Shown: positions 8,977-17,378 of the stretch, piece by piece | How positions within the stretch are numbered: the stretch's first letter is position 1 | Layout: each line of letters starts with the position of its first letter | Assembly: GCA_963708725.1 (NCBI GenBank) | Contig: CAVPTL010000010.1 | Span: 248,001 to 312,000, forward strand | DNA: 64,000 nt | Direction: 5' to 3' | From: CAVPTL01 sp963708725 | GTDB lineage: Bacteria; Actinomycetota; Thermoleophilia; Gaiellales; JAICJC01 | Translations under genes and position numbers: made by a program | Notes under the pieces: generated by a model | What the model saw: the letters and a program-made list of their open reading frames with translations, nothing else | The model's database searches: none | What the model was told of the DNA's origin: nothing

Positions 8977-9951
8977 TCATCGTGCGTTCGCCCGCTCGGC
9001 GGCCCGCAACTTCGCCGAGGCGGAGCGGGGGTTTTCGGTGCGCTCGTCCACTCCGGGCATGACGGCGCGGGTGGTGAGTGCGCGCAGCGCCGGACTATGA
9101 CCGCAAACACAGATCGGGAAATCGGGCGGGCAGGTGCAGCCACGAGCCTCGTCACGGATGAACCGCTTGACGATCCGATCCTCGAGCGAGTGGAAGCTGA
9201 TCACCGCCATCCGGCCGCCGGGTTGCAGCAGGTCAACGGTCGCCTCGAGCCCCTCTCGCAGCGATTCGAGCTCATGGTTGGTGGCAATTCGAAGCGCCTG
9301 GAATACCCGCTTGGCCGGGTGGCCGTGGCCAAATCGGCTGGGCGTGGGAATGGCAGCCTTGATCACTTCGACCAGGTCACCGGATCGTTCGAACTCCCGG
9401 GTCTGGCGGCGCCGCACTATTGCCCGGGCGATCTGGCGCGAGAACCGCTCTTCCCCGAACTCGCGGAAGGTGGTCGCCAGCCGGCGCTCGTCCCAGGTGT
9501 TGAGAATGTCGGCAGCGGTCAGGTCGGACGAGGCGTCCATGCGCATGTCGAGCGGCGCATCGGTGGCGTAGCTGAATCCGCGCTCGACCCGGTCGATCTG
9601 CATCGACGAGACGCCGAGATCCATCAACACCGCGTGCGCGCGCTGACCGGTGGCGGCCATGTTACGCAGCACCAGGGAGAAATCGCCGTGCACAAAGCGG
9701 GTTGATACCGACGCCCCGGCGGCAAACTGCTCGTAGTACATCTCCGCCTCGGCATCGCGATCGATCGCGATGTAGGTGCCCTGGCCCCGCAGGTGAGGCT
9801 CGAGCACCGACGCGTGTCCACCCGCTCCAAACGTGCAGTCGACCACCGTGTCACCCGGTCGCAGCTCGAGGAGCTCTGCGACTTCGTGCGCCATCACGGG
9901 AATGTGATCGGCCACGTCCTGGCTACTGCTGTGAGAGAGATTCGGCAACAT
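8977..9951 (-). CDS. rsmH: RsmH (MraW), 16S rRNA m4C1402 methyltransferase
   Basis: SAM-dependent enzyme that N4-methylates C1402 of 16S rRNA. The 324-aa product shows HIPVMAHEV, the SAM loop DCTFGAGGHA, LMDLGVSSMQID, and the C-terminal ISFHSLEDRIVKRF and PKNPRSASAKLR-like ending. The ATG at 9951 is chosen because AGGGGAG lies 8 nt before it; this start overlaps the end of mraZ by 29 nt. An open frame reaches farther upstream but only into mraZ. Confidence 0.95.
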   Translation of the reverse strand: MLPNLSHSSSQDVADHIPVMAHEVAELLELRPGDTVVDCTFGAGGHASVLEPHLRGQGTYIAIDRDAEAEMYYEQFAAGASVSTRFVHGDFSLVLRNMAATGQRAHAVLMDLGVSSMQIDRVERGFSYATDAPLDMRMDASSDLTAADILNTWDERRLATTFREFGEERFSRQIARAIVRRRQTREFERSGDLVEVIKAAIPTPSRFGHGHPAKRVFQALRIATNHELESLREGLEATVDLLQPGGRMAVISFHSLEDRIVKRFIRDEARGCTCPPDFPICVCGHSPALRALTTRAVMPGVDERTENPRSASAKLRAAERANAR

Positions 9952-10351
9952 CCGCGACACTCCCCTCGATTTCCGCTTCCTGACTTCTCCAAGCCTCCAG
10001 ATCCCAGATCTCGAGGCGGTCGCGCAGCCCGGCCACGACGATGTCGCGCGAGAGCTGCGCATGGGCGAGTTGGGCGGGCGGAATCATGATCCGGCCCTGA
10101 CGGTCGACATCGACCTCAGCGGCTCCCGCGTACAGGTGGCGGCTCATATTGCGGCCCTGTTTGCTGAACGGATCAAGCCGCCCCATTTGCGCTTCCGTGA
10201 AGGAATCCCAGCCGGTCTTGTTGTACACAACCAGACAATGTTCGATTCCCTTACTGATAACCGCCCCATCCGCGAAATGTCCGCGCAGCTTGGCAGGCAG
10301 GGTGACGCGATTTTTCACGTCAAGCTTTTGAACTGACTCACCTAGCAGCAA
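9923..10351 (-). CDS. mraZ: MraZ, transcriptional regulator of the dcw operon
   Basis: Ring-forming AbrB-like DNA-binding protein that controls its own operon. The 142-aa sequence has two MraZ half-domains: KLDVKNRVTLPAKLR near residue 9 and VDVDRQGRIMIPPAQL near residue 81. These carry the DXXGR-like recognition motifs, here DVKNR and DRQGR; the first has Asn for the usual Gly. The start is TTG at 10351, giving the family's typical MLLG beginning, with GGGAGAG 7 nt upstream. It is the first gene of the operon. Confidence 0.93.
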   Translation of the reverse strand: MLLGESVQKLDVKNRVTLPAKLRGHFADGAVISKGIEHCLVVYNKTGWDSFTEAQMGRLDPFSKQGRNMSRHLYAGAAEVDVDRQGRIMIPPAQLAHAQLSRDIVVAGLRDRLEIWDLEAWRSQEAEIEGSVADVAESLSQQ

Positions 10352-10360
10352 CGAACGACT

Positions 10361-10404
10361 CTCCCATTTCGGACCACTTTACCCCACATTCCACCACTTT
10401 GCAA
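10361..10404 (-). promoter_or_regulatory. dcw promoter overlapped by four tandem MraZ boxes
   Basis: Read on the minus strand there are four consecutive 10-bp units: AAAGTGGTGG, AATGTGGGGT, AAAGTGGTCC and GAAATGGGAG (10400 down to 10361). These match the repeated GTGG/TGGG boxes known as MraZ targets and are spaced one helical turn apart. A sigma70-type promoter lies in them: TTGCAA (10399-10404), a 17-nt spacer, and TAAAGT (10376-10381). The predicted transcript begins near 10369, about 18 nt before the mraZ TTG. The layout implies autorepression by promoter occlusion. Confidence 0.82.
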
Positions 10405-10612
10405 CGCTCCTGTGGGCCGGAGGCTCCCTTTGCGTGATTCTTGCGATGAGATCTGGTCAACCCGGCCGCGCGGCTGGCACGCGCGCGCCGTGGCACCACC
10501 GCCACTTGACGGAGAACGTGGATGCTCAGCACCGGTCAACTCGGGTGTACACCCCGCCACGTCTGCCGGAAATCCTTACAAGATGGCCGCAGTTGCAGGG
10601 GCTTTTCGGTGC

Positions 10613-10618
10613 TAGAGT
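10613..10618 (+). promoter_or_regulatory. -10 box for a leaderless NlpC/P60 transcript
   Basis: TAGAGT lies 8 nt before the GTG at 10627, so transcription would begin at or next to the start codon. There is no clear -35. Confidence 0.4.
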
Positions 10619-10626
10619 CACGCCCC

Positions 10627-11454
10627 GTGCCGCCCACCCCCCCGCATCCGCGGCGGACACGCTGGGCCGTTGTGCCGCTCCTGGTCATCGTGAGCGCCGT
10701 CGCGGCCACGGCAGGTCCCCGCCCCGCACACGCAGGTCCGATAGAGGCCAAGAAAGCCGAAGCCGCGCGCGTTGAGGCGCAGGTCAACGCGCTCAATGCC
10801 GAGGTCGATGCCAAGGTCGAGGCCTACGACTCCGCCCAGTCCCGGCTCAAGGACGCCAAGCACCGCGTCGCCGTCAACCGACGTCTGCTTGCGGTCGCCA
10901 AATCAAACCTCAGGATCGCCCGCCACCAGCTCGCGTCGATCCTGGTGTCGGGGTACAAGAATGCGACGCCGGGCGTCGAGGTGTACGTGTTGGGCGCCAC
11001 GTCGGTGTCGAACCTGGTGAACCGCATCGATTTTCTCTCGCGCGCCGATAAGAGCGAGCGCGACGTCCTCGCCCAGATCCACACCAGCGAGCATCAGATC
11101 AAGCATCACCAGGCGCAGCTGATCGCCGAGCGGCGCCAGGCTCGGCACCTGGTCAAGACCCGCGCCGCCCAGGCCCGTCAGGTGCAGGCGCTCCTGACGC
11201 AGCAGTCGACGCTGCTCAACAGCATCAAGGGCGACATTGCAACGCTGATTCAGCAGCAACAGGCGCGCGAGCGGCGTCAAGCCCGGGCTGCGGCTGCCGC
11301 CGCGGCCGCAGCCGCAGCTGCCGCCAAGGCCACCACCCCGTCGGGTGGGGGCTCCCAGACGGCGACCTCGAGCGGCGGCGGCACCACGACCACCAGCGGT
11401 GGTGGTCGGCGGCGGCTCGCCGGTCACGATTCCCCCGGCCGGATCACTTGGTGA
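10627..11454 (+). CDS. Secreted coiled-coil N-terminal part of a frameshifted NlpC/P60 wall hydrolase
   Basis: From the GTG at 10627 the product has a signal peptide (hydrophobic core VVPLLVIVSAVAATA, cleavage after AHA near residue 36). A roughly 190-residue alpha-helical coiled coil follows, then an Ala run and a Gly/Ser/Thr linker. This is the usual front half of RipA-like peptidoglycan endopeptidases. The frame then reads into GRRRLAGHD and stops at 11454, while the catalytic domain continues one frame over. Dropping one C at 11407 would give a smooth Gly-rich linker into that domain. I take this as a single gene broken by +1 nt, through real mutation, sequence error or recoding. Confidence 0.75.
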   Translation: MPPTPPHPRRTRWAVVPLLVIVSAVAATAGPRPAHAGPIEAKKAEAARVEAQVNALNAEVDAKVEAYDSAQSRLKDAKHRVAVNRRLLAVAKSNLRIARHQLASILVSGYKNATPGVEVYVLGATSVSNLVNRIDFLSRADKSERDVLAQIHTSEHQIKHHQAQLIAERRQARHLVKTRAAQARQVQALLTQQSTLLNSIKGDIATLIQQQQARERRQARAAAAAAAAAAAAAKATTPSGGGSQTATSSGGGTTTTSGGGRRRLAGHDSPGRITW

Positions 11455-11806
11455 GAAAGCCGTGCAGATCGCCGAGCAGGAGCTTGGAGTCCCCTACGTG
11501 TGGGGCGGTGCCAGCCCCTCAGGGTTCGACTGCTCCGGGCTGACCATGTGGGTGTATGCCCAGCTCGGCATTCACCTCGACCACTACACCGGCAGCCAGT
11601 GGAACGAAGGCGTCCACGTGCCCGAGAGCCAGCTGGCGCCCGGCGACCTGGTGTTCTTCGAGCCCACGCTCGGCCACGTTGGCATGTACATCGGAAACGG
11701 CGCGTTCATCCACGCCCCTCATACCGGCACGGTCGTGCAGATCTCGAGCCTTTCCGACCCCTGGTATTCCTCCGAGTATCAGGGCGCTGTCCGAGTCACT
11801 GGGTAG
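11345..11806 (+). CDS. NlpC/P60 catalytic domain, C-terminal part of the frameshifted wall hydrolase
   Basis: Cysteine peptidase domain cleaving peptidoglycan stem peptides. It begins after the linker at AVQIAEQELGVPYVWGG and shows the catalytic Cys in GFDCSGLTMW, the catalytic His in LGHVGMYIG and a third polar residue (His) in FIHAPHTG; all three are intact. The open frame's own ATG at 11345 lies in the linker and gives no signal peptide, so this piece would not be exported alone. Correct reading probably joins it to the coiled-coil part at about 11407. Confidence 0.85.
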   Translation: MGAPRRRPRAAAAPRPPAVVVGGGSPVTIPPAGSLGEKAVQIAEQELGVPYVWGGASPSGFDCSGLTMWVYAQLGIHLDHYTGSQWNEGVHVPESQLAPGDLVFFEPTLGHVGMYIGNGAFIHAPHTGTVVQISSLSDPWYSSEYQGAVRVTG

Positions 11807-12078
11807 TGTCTTCCGCGGCCGTGTACCACGGACGGGGGATATGATTGGCACGGGCCTACCACCTTGGGGGATGGAAGTCCTCGCTGAGTCGTCGTAGACT
11901 GGACACGAGTGAGGTGCCCGACGGTGAGGGGTCACACGAAGGGCAGAGCGCTTGCGCGTTCCAATGGAAAACACACCGGATACCGGTACAACGTGCCGGA
12001 AAAACGGGGAAACAGCACTCCGACGGCGAAGGTTTCAAGGCGGAGATCACGTGACAGTGCACGAGGGAGTTGATACGG

Positions 12079-13122
12079 ATGACTGAGCAGCTTGTCATCG
12101 AGCCGGAAGCCCGGCTGTTGGTTGAGCTCGGACAAGAACGCGGCGTCGTCTACGAAGACGAGATCGCAGGCCTGTCGCTGGAACTTGATCTCGACCCGGA
12201 GGACGTGCAGGCGCTTCGCGACGAGCTCGTCCATCTCGGCGTCGACATCAGCGACCCGCCGGCCGCCGAAGAGCGCATCGAGATCGTCGAAGTCGAGATC
12301 GCGACCACGAACAGCCTCGACTTGTTCCTGCGTCAGGCCGGGCGGTATCCGCTGTTGACGAAGGACGAAGAGGTGATGCTGGCCAAGCGCATCGAGGCCG
12401 GCGATGTGATCGCCAAGCGCCGGATGATCGAGTCGAACCTCCGATTGGTGGTTTCGATCGCCAAGCAGTATCGCGGTCAGGGCGTGCCGTTCCTGGATCT
12501 GATCCAGGAAGGGGTGCTCGGCCTCAACCGCGCAGTCGAGAAGTTCGACTGGCGCCGCGACCTCAAGTTCTCGACCTACGCCACCTGGTGGATTCGCCAG
12601 GCGGTGCAGCGGTCGATTGCCAACAGCGGCCGCACCATCCGCCTGCCCGTACACGTCTCCGACCGCCTGCGCGCCATCGAGCGTGCGCGCCGCTCGCTCG
12701 AGGCAAGCCTTGGGCGCGAGCCGACCGAGGACGAGATCGCGCGGGCTGCGGAGCTGACCTCCGACGCGGTCGCCGAGACGCTTGGCCTCGCGCGAAAGAC
12801 GGTCTCGCTGCACGAGCCGGTCGGTGAGGACGGCGACTCGGAGCTGGGCGACATGATCGCTGACCCTGATGCCGGGAATCCCGAGGAGCTGGCCGAGACG
12901 CATCTGCGTCACGAGCGCCTGCGCGAGGGCCTGGCACGGCTGGGAGAGCGCAAGCGCTTGATCCTCGAGCTGCGGTTCGGGCTCGACGGACAGGATCCAC
13001 GCAATCTCGAGGAGATCGGCCGGATCGTCGGGCTCACCCGCGAGCGGGTGCGCCAGCTCGAAGCCGAGGCGCTGCGCGAACTCGCAGCTTCGGCCGACAT
13101 GCAGCCGCTTCGCGCGGCCTAG
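12079..13122 (+). CDS. sigA: RNA polymerase sigma factor, sigma70 (RpoD/SigA-like)
   Basis: Promoter-recognition subunit of RNA polymerase. The 347-aa protein has a short region 1.1-like head (residues 1-70), region 1.2 (DLFLRQAGRYPLLT), region 2 with the core-binding and -10-melting sequence (LIQEGVLGLNRAVEKF, then FSTYATWWIRQAVQRSI), region 3, and region 4 with a helix-turn-helix near the end (GLTRERVRQLEAEALREL). The ATG at 12079 has GAGGGAG 9 nt upstream; a TTG at 12070 abuts that ribosome site and is unlikely. The 272 bp before it hold no gene. Whether it is the sole primary sigma or a group 2 factor cannot be settled from this window. Confidence 0.9.
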   Translation: MTEQLVIEPEARLLVELGQERGVVYEDEIAGLSLELDLDPEDVQALRDELVHLGVDISDPPAAEERIEIVEVEIATTNSLDLFLRQAGRYPLLTKDEEVMLAKRIEAGDVIAKRRMIESNLRLVVSIAKQYRGQGVPFLDLIQEGVLGLNRAVEKFDWRRDLKFSTYATWWIRQAVQRSIANSGRTIRLPVHVSDRLRAIERARRSLEASLGREPTEDEIARAAELTSDAVAETLGLARKTVSLHEPVGEDGDSELGDMIADPDAGNPEELAETHLRHERLREGLARLGERKRLILELRFGLDGQDPRNLEEIGRIVGLTRERVRQLEAEALRELAASADMQPLRAA

Positions 13123-13123
13123 A

Positions 13124-13912
13124 TCAGACCACGGACAAGGTGTGCGGGACGACGAGCTTCCACGCGACGCTCTCGGCGCGCGCACGAACCCGTCGCACGA
13201 CGTCGATATCCACGCCGGTGAGGTCGGAGGCGGCCTCGTCTCCGAGTCCGCGGTCGACGATCGCGACCAGGCTCCGGTCGGCGTCGTGGTAGGTGAATCC
13301 GAGCTCGTCCTCATCCGTCTGACCGCCCCAAAGGCCGGCCGTCGGGTGCTTCGTCAGCACCGACTCCGGAAGACCCAGGAGCCGCGCCGCCGATCGCACC
13401 TCGGTTTTGTAGAGATCGGCGATCGGCTCGATGTCTGAAGCTGCGTCACCGAACCGGGTGAAGTAGCCGAGCAGGTTCTCGGTGCGGTTCTCGGTGCCGA
13501 TCACGAGGCCGTGGACGGTCTGGGCCACGTCGAAGATCAGGATCATGCGGGCGCGGGCACTGGCATTGCCGAACCGCAGGTCGTTGTCGGTGACGTCGGG
13601 TCGGACGCGCATGAGACCGGCAAGCAGCGGCTCGATCGAGATCGTGAGCATGTTTTCCTCGGGCAGCGAGACCGCCTCGGCGGTGAGGGCCGCGTCGTCG
13701 AGATGCACCTGCTCGGTGTGGCGCGAGGGCAGCCGCACCGCCGTCACGTTCTCGGGTCCGAGCGCACGTGCTGCGATCCCAAGGGAGACGGCGGAGTCGA
13801 TCCCGCCGGAGAGTCCCAGCACGGCGCGCTCGCGGCCGGCGTCACTCACCACGCGAGCCAGCTGTTCGGCCTTCACATCGAGCATCGAGGTGATCTCGGC
13901 GTCGGAACGCAT
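13124..13912 (-). CDS. nadE: NadE, NAD synthetase (ammonia-dependent type)
   Basis: Amidates nicotinate adenine dinucleotide to NAD. The 262-aa product is the short form without a glutaminase domain. It has the PP-loop LGLSGGIDSAVS near residue 31, the motif GTENRTENLLGYFTRFGD and a C-terminal TDEDELGFTYHDAD segment. The ATG at 13912 lies 4 nt after the pncB stop; the longer frame only reads back into pncB. It is the last gene of the nrtR-pncB-nadE set and ends 1 nt from the convergent sigma gene. Confidence 0.94.
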   Translation of the reverse strand: MRSDAEITSMLDVKAEQLARVVSDAGRERAVLGLSGGIDSAVSLGIAARALGPENVTAVRLPSRHTEQVHLDDAALTAEAVSLPEENMLTISIEPLLAGLMRVRPDVTDNDLRFGNASARARMILIFDVAQTVHGLVIGTENRTENLLGYFTRFGDAASDIEPIADLYKTEVRSAARLLGLPESVLTKHPTAGLWGGQTDEDELGFTYHDADRSLVAIVDRGLGDEAASDLTGVDIDVVRRVRARAESVAWKLVVPHTLSVV

Positions 13913-13916
13913 GGTG

Positions 13917-15227
13917 TTAGGCGGGCTCGGCAATGGCATCCTCCAGCGCTTCGAGGCGGGGCGATAAGGCCGGCTCGATAGTAACGGGATCACGTAGGGC
14001 ACGCGTTGCCAGCGGCAGGCTCTCGAGCTGGGCACGCGCGCGGGTTCGAATCTCTTCGAGCGACGGCTGGGGAAGCGATTGCCCAGCACGCATGACCGGC
14101 GCGAGCAGCGGCTCACCGGGGAGCGACTCGCCAACCAGACCGATCACGTCGCCCGCGTCCTCACGAAACACCTGATGACGCCCCGGAAGCGTGAGCTTTC
14201 CCTTCGACGTCTTCATCACCGGCCGGCCCTCGAGTTCGACCAGCTTGTACACGCCTCCGAGGGACGGCGCATCGGAACTGGTGACAAGGCTCGTGCCAAC
14301 GCCAAAGCCGTCGATCGGCGCGCCCGCTGCAATCAGATCCGAGATTCGATACTCGTCGAGATCGCCCGAGCAGACGATCTTGGTGTCGACCAGGCCGGCT
14401 GCGTCGAGCACCACCCGAACGCTCGCCGACAGCTCCTCGAGGTCACCCGAGTCGATCCTTACCGCCTGGGGAACGATCCCCGTGTGGACGGCGGCCGCAA
14501 CCGCGTTTCGAGCGCCGGAGAGCACTTCGTGGGTGTCGATCACCAGCGTCGAGCGGTCGGGATGATCATGCAGAAACGCGCAGAACGCTTCCATCTCCGA
14601 CGGAAACGCGAGCACATAGCTGTGGGCCATCGTCCCGGTGGTCGGGATTCCCCACAGCCTGCCCGCCTCAACCGTGGCCGTTGCCGAGATCCCGCTGATG
14701 TACGCGCTGCGAGCCGCGAGCAAACCGGCATCCGCGCCGTGGGCGCGGCGAAGGCCAAAATCGACCACCGGCCGGCCGGCGGCGGCGTCCACGATCCGCG
14801 CGGCCTTGGTCGCAACCATGGTGGAGTAGGTCACCTGGTTCAAGAGGTATGTCTCGGCGATCTGACAGGTGATCAGGTCGCCTTCGAGCCGCAGCAGGGG
14901 TTCGCCCCCGAAGACGGCGACGCCCTCGGGCACCGCATCGAGCGAGCCCCGGAAGCGCAGCTCGCGGAGATGCTCGATGAGCGCGTCGGACACGATATCG
15001 CGGCGACGCAGATAGCCGAGCGCGTCGGCGTCGAAGCGCAGCCGGGTGAGGTAGTCGACAACCCGCTCGAGCCCCGCCGCGATCAGATATCCGCGTTGGG
15101 GCGGCAGTCGCCGGACGCTGAGCTCGAACGTCGCGGTCATGTCAGCCATGCCCTGGGCAAGGTATGAGTCGGCCATCGCCAGCTCGTACTCGTCGGTCAG
15201 AAGCGGTAGCGGGAGCCCCTGGGTCAT
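13917..15227 (-). CDS. pncB: Nicotinate phosphoribosyltransferase
   Basis: First step of the Preiss-Handler NAD salvage route, condensing nicotinate with PRPP. The 436-aa protein carries the family's LLTDEYELAMADSY start, FGLRRAHGADAG, the His-containing TGTMAHSYVLAF motif, and RIDSGDLEELS. It overlaps nrtR by 4 nt and is followed after 4 nt by nadE, so salvage and final amidation are made together. A shorter class of this enzyme exists; length and motifs fit the bacterial PncB2-like form. Confidence 0.93.
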   Translation of the reverse strand: MTQGLPLPLLTDEYELAMADSYLAQGMADMTATFELSVRRLPPQRGYLIAAGLERVVDYLTRLRFDADALGYLRRRDIVSDALIEHLRELRFRGSLDAVPEGVAVFGGEPLLRLEGDLITCQIAETYLLNQVTYSTMVATKAARIVDAAAGRPVVDFGLRRAHGADAGLLAARSAYISGISATATVEAGRLWGIPTTGTMAHSYVLAFPSEMEAFCAFLHDHPDRSTLVIDTHEVLSGARNAVAAAVHTGIVPQAVRIDSGDLEELSASVRVVLDAAGLVDTKIVCSGDLDEYRISDLIAAGAPIDGFGVGTSLVTSSDAPSLGGVYKLVELEGRPVMKTSKGKLTLPGRHQVFREDAGDVIGLVGESLPGEPLLAPVMRAGQSLPQPSLEEIRTRARAQLESLPLATRALRDPVTIEPALSPRLEALEDAIAEPA

Positions 15228-15928
15228 GTCGCCCGCCGATAGCGGGCGCTCTGCGCCAGGATCACGGGATTGCGGTCGGCGAACCGGTAGAGCGTGGCGG
15301 GACGGCCACCGGTGGCCCGCTCTCCACTCTCGGCGAGCACACCCCAGCCCAACGCAATCCGCCGGAAGTTGTTCGGCTCAAAGGCGCGTCCGATCCCGCT
15401 CTCGTACACGCGGCGCAGCTCTGTCATCGTGAATCGTTCCGGTAGCAGGCTCCAGCTCACGTTTTGGTACTCGAGCTTGGTCGCGAGCCGGCGGCGGGCC
15501 GTTCCCAGAATCACGTCGTGGTCGAACGCGAGCATGTTCTCGCCGGACTCGATCTTCTCGAGCAGGTCTTCCACCGGCCTCCACACCGCCTCGCGTGACT
15601 CCGAGCCCGGTGCCAGCGTGACCCGCGATGCGTCGACCAGGGCGAGGTAACAACACGAAACGACCCGTCCGCGAGGATCGCGATCGACGTCCGAAAAGGT
15701 CGCGAGCTGCTCGATGTAGACGTCGGCCACGCCGGTCTCCTCGGCGAGCTCACGCTCGGCCGCCCGTTCGAGTGTCTCCCCCGGTCGCAGCAAACCTCCG
15801 GGAAGCGCCCAGTAGCTCTGGTAGGGCTCGTACCGGCGCCGAACGAGCAGCACTTGCATCTCGTTGTCGAGAAAGGTGAAAACGGCCACATCGGCCGCCA
15901 GGCTCGGATGTTCGGCTTGGTGAGACAC
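15224..15928 (-). CDS. nrtR: NrtR-type Nudix transcriptional regulator of NAD metabolism
   Basis: Fusion of an N-terminal Nudix domain (about residues 12-145), which senses ADP-ribose or related nucleotides, and a C-terminal winged helix (about 150-234) that binds DNA. The Nudix box is complete (GGLLRPGETLERAAERELAE followed by ETGV), so hydrolase activity may be retained, unlike many NrtR proteins. Start is GTG at 15928. Position directly before pncB-nadE supports control of NAD salvage. The 52-bp upstream spacer has only a weak ATAG/CTAT dyad, so the operator is not identified. Confidence 0.87.
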   Translation of the reverse strand: MSHQAEHPSLAADVAVFTFLDNEMQVLLVRRRYEPYQSYWALPGGLLRPGETLERAAERELAEETGVADVYIEQLATFSDVDRDPRGRVVSCCYLALVDASRVTLAPGSESREAVWRPVEDLLEKIESGENMLAFDHDVILGTARRRLATKLEYQNVSWSLLPERFTMTELRRVYESGIGRAFEPNNFRRIALGWGVLAESGERATGGRPATLYRFADRNPVILAQSARYRRAT

Positions 15929-15980
15929 TTATAGACCTCGTGACTAGCCTATCACGGGGGCTGCCGGCAGTCGACGCCGA

Positions 15981-17378
15981 CTAACGCGACGGAGCAATCG
16001 AGATCGTCCGCCACGACGTGTAGAACTCGCGGGCCGCTTTGCCCTGCTCGCGTGGTCCGAGCCCGGAGGCTTTCTCTCCACCGAACGGCGCATGCAGGTC
16101 GACGCCGGAGGTCGGCAGATTGACCCGCACCAGGCCCGTGTCGATCCGTCCCGCGACATCGAGTGCACGATCCAGATCGCGCGTGAAAATCGAGGTTGCA
16201 AGTCCCTGCCGGACACCGTTGGCAACGGTGACGGCGGCATCGGCCGACGCCACCTCGAGCAGCGCGCACACCGGCGCGAACACCTCGTCTTGGGCGAGCT
16301 CGGCGCCGGTGTCGTCGAGTTCGACCACGGTGGGCGCCACATAGTGTCCCGGCCCGTCCAGACTCCCCCCGCCGACCAGCACCCGCGCGCCCGCACCGCG
16401 TGCCCGATCGATCGCGGCCACGGCCTTGGCTTCGGCACTCTCGGAGATCACCGGCCCCACCTGGCAGGCATCGCTGGAGGGATCGTGCACCGGCATCCGC
16501 TCGACCGCATCCACGATCGCGTCGCGCATGGCCGAGACCACTCCGGCCTCACACACGATCCGGCTGGTCGCGGTGCACTTCTGACCGGCGTAACCCATCG
16601 CCGCGGTCGCAATCACCGCGGCCGCGATCTCGACATCGGCGTCGTCCAGCACGATGGAGGCGTTTTGCCCGCCCATCTCACATTGCGAGGGCGCACCCCG
16701 TGCCACGAGCGCAGAGGCCACCAGCGCGCCGGTCGCCTCCGAGCCGGTGAACGACACGGCCGCAACTCCGGGGTGGGCGACCAGCGCCGCCCCCGCGTCA
16801 CCGTATCCCTGAACCAGCTGCACAACCCCATCGGGGAGGTGAGCGCTCAGCAGGCGGTCCAACTCGATGGCACAGGCGGGGGCCATCTCGGAGGGCTTCC
16901 ATACGCAGGCATTGCCGTAGGCGAGCGCCGGTGCGAGCTTCCAGGCCGGGATCGCAAGCGGAAAGTTCCAGGGGGTGATCAGCCCCACGACCCCACGAGG
17001 CCGGCGCCGGGCCATGACCAGCGACCGTCCGTCGGACGGGGGATAGGTCTCGCCGTCGGGATCAAGCGCGGCGGCAGCGTGATAGCGGAGGATCGCGACG
17101 GTTCGCACGACCTCACCCCGAGCCTCGATGATCGGCTTGCCGACCTCGCGGCAGATCAGCGCCGCCAGATCGGCTGCCTCGGCTTCGATCGCCGCGGCAG
17201 CGCGGATCAGTGCGTCGGAGCGCGCCTGGGCCGTGGTCGAACTCCACTCCCGAGCCGCACCGGCGCTGGCCGCCACCGCGCGGTCGACGTCGATGCCACC
17301 CGACGGCGCAACCCGCGCCACGACGTCGTCGGGCTGGGCGGGATTGGTGCTTGCGATCTCAGCTGGAGTTGAGGCCAC
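15981..17378 (-). CDS. Aldehyde dehydrogenase, alpha-ketoglutaric-semialdehyde dehydrogenase-like
   Basis: NAD(P)-dependent oxidation of an aldehyde to an acid. The 465-aa product has PWNFPLAIPAWK, the Rossmann FTGSEATG, general-base Glu in EMGGQNASIV, catalytic Cys in GQKCTATSR and the C-terminal sequence GVDLHAPFGGEKASGLGPRE. That last motif resembles 2,5-dioxovalerate and related semialdehyde dehydrogenases of sugar-acid catabolism, but no sugar-acid genes are nearby, so the substrate is open. The GTG at 17378 shares its G with the TAG stop of the 30-aa gene before it, suggesting coupled translation. Confidence 0.88.
   Translation of the reverse strand: MASTPAEIASTNPAQPDDVVARVAPSGGIDVDRAVAASAGAAREWSSTTAQARSDALIRAAAAIEAEAADLAALICREVGKPIIEARGEVVRTVAILRYHAAAALDPDGETYPPSDGRSLVMARRRPRGVVGLITPWNFPLAIPAWKLAPALAYGNACVWKPSEMAPACAIELDRLLSAHLPDGVVQLVQGYGDAGAALVAHPGVAAVSFTGSEATGALVASALVARGAPSQCEMGGQNASIVLDDADVEIAAAVIATAAMGYAGQKCTATSRIVCEAGVVSAMRDAIVDAVERMPVHDPSSDACQVGPVISESAEAKAVAAIDRARGAGARVLVGGGSLDGPGHYVAPTVVELDDTGAELAQDEVFAPVCALLEVASADAAVTVANGVRQGLATSIFTRDLDRALDVAGRIDTGLVRVNLPTSGVDLHAPFGGEKASGLGPREQGKAAREFYTSWRTISIAPSR

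Noticed and set aside
10522..10626. Upstream extension of the NlpC/P60 gene from an ATG at 10522
   Set aside because: It would put about 35 residues before the signal peptide and overlaps the promoter region; the GTG at 10627 fits better.
11284..11330. Ala-coding GC-rich repeat in the coiled-coil protein
   Set aside because: Simple low-complexity codon repetition in a linker, not a regulatory repeat.
11807..12078. Possible riboswitch or sRNA before the sigma factor
   Set aside because: 272 bp without a gene, but no recognised aptamer core or strong hairpin with U-tract was seen.
15929..15955. Possible NrtR operator (ATAG...CTAT) before nrtR
   Set aside because: Only the outer four bases pair and the interior does not; too weak to call.
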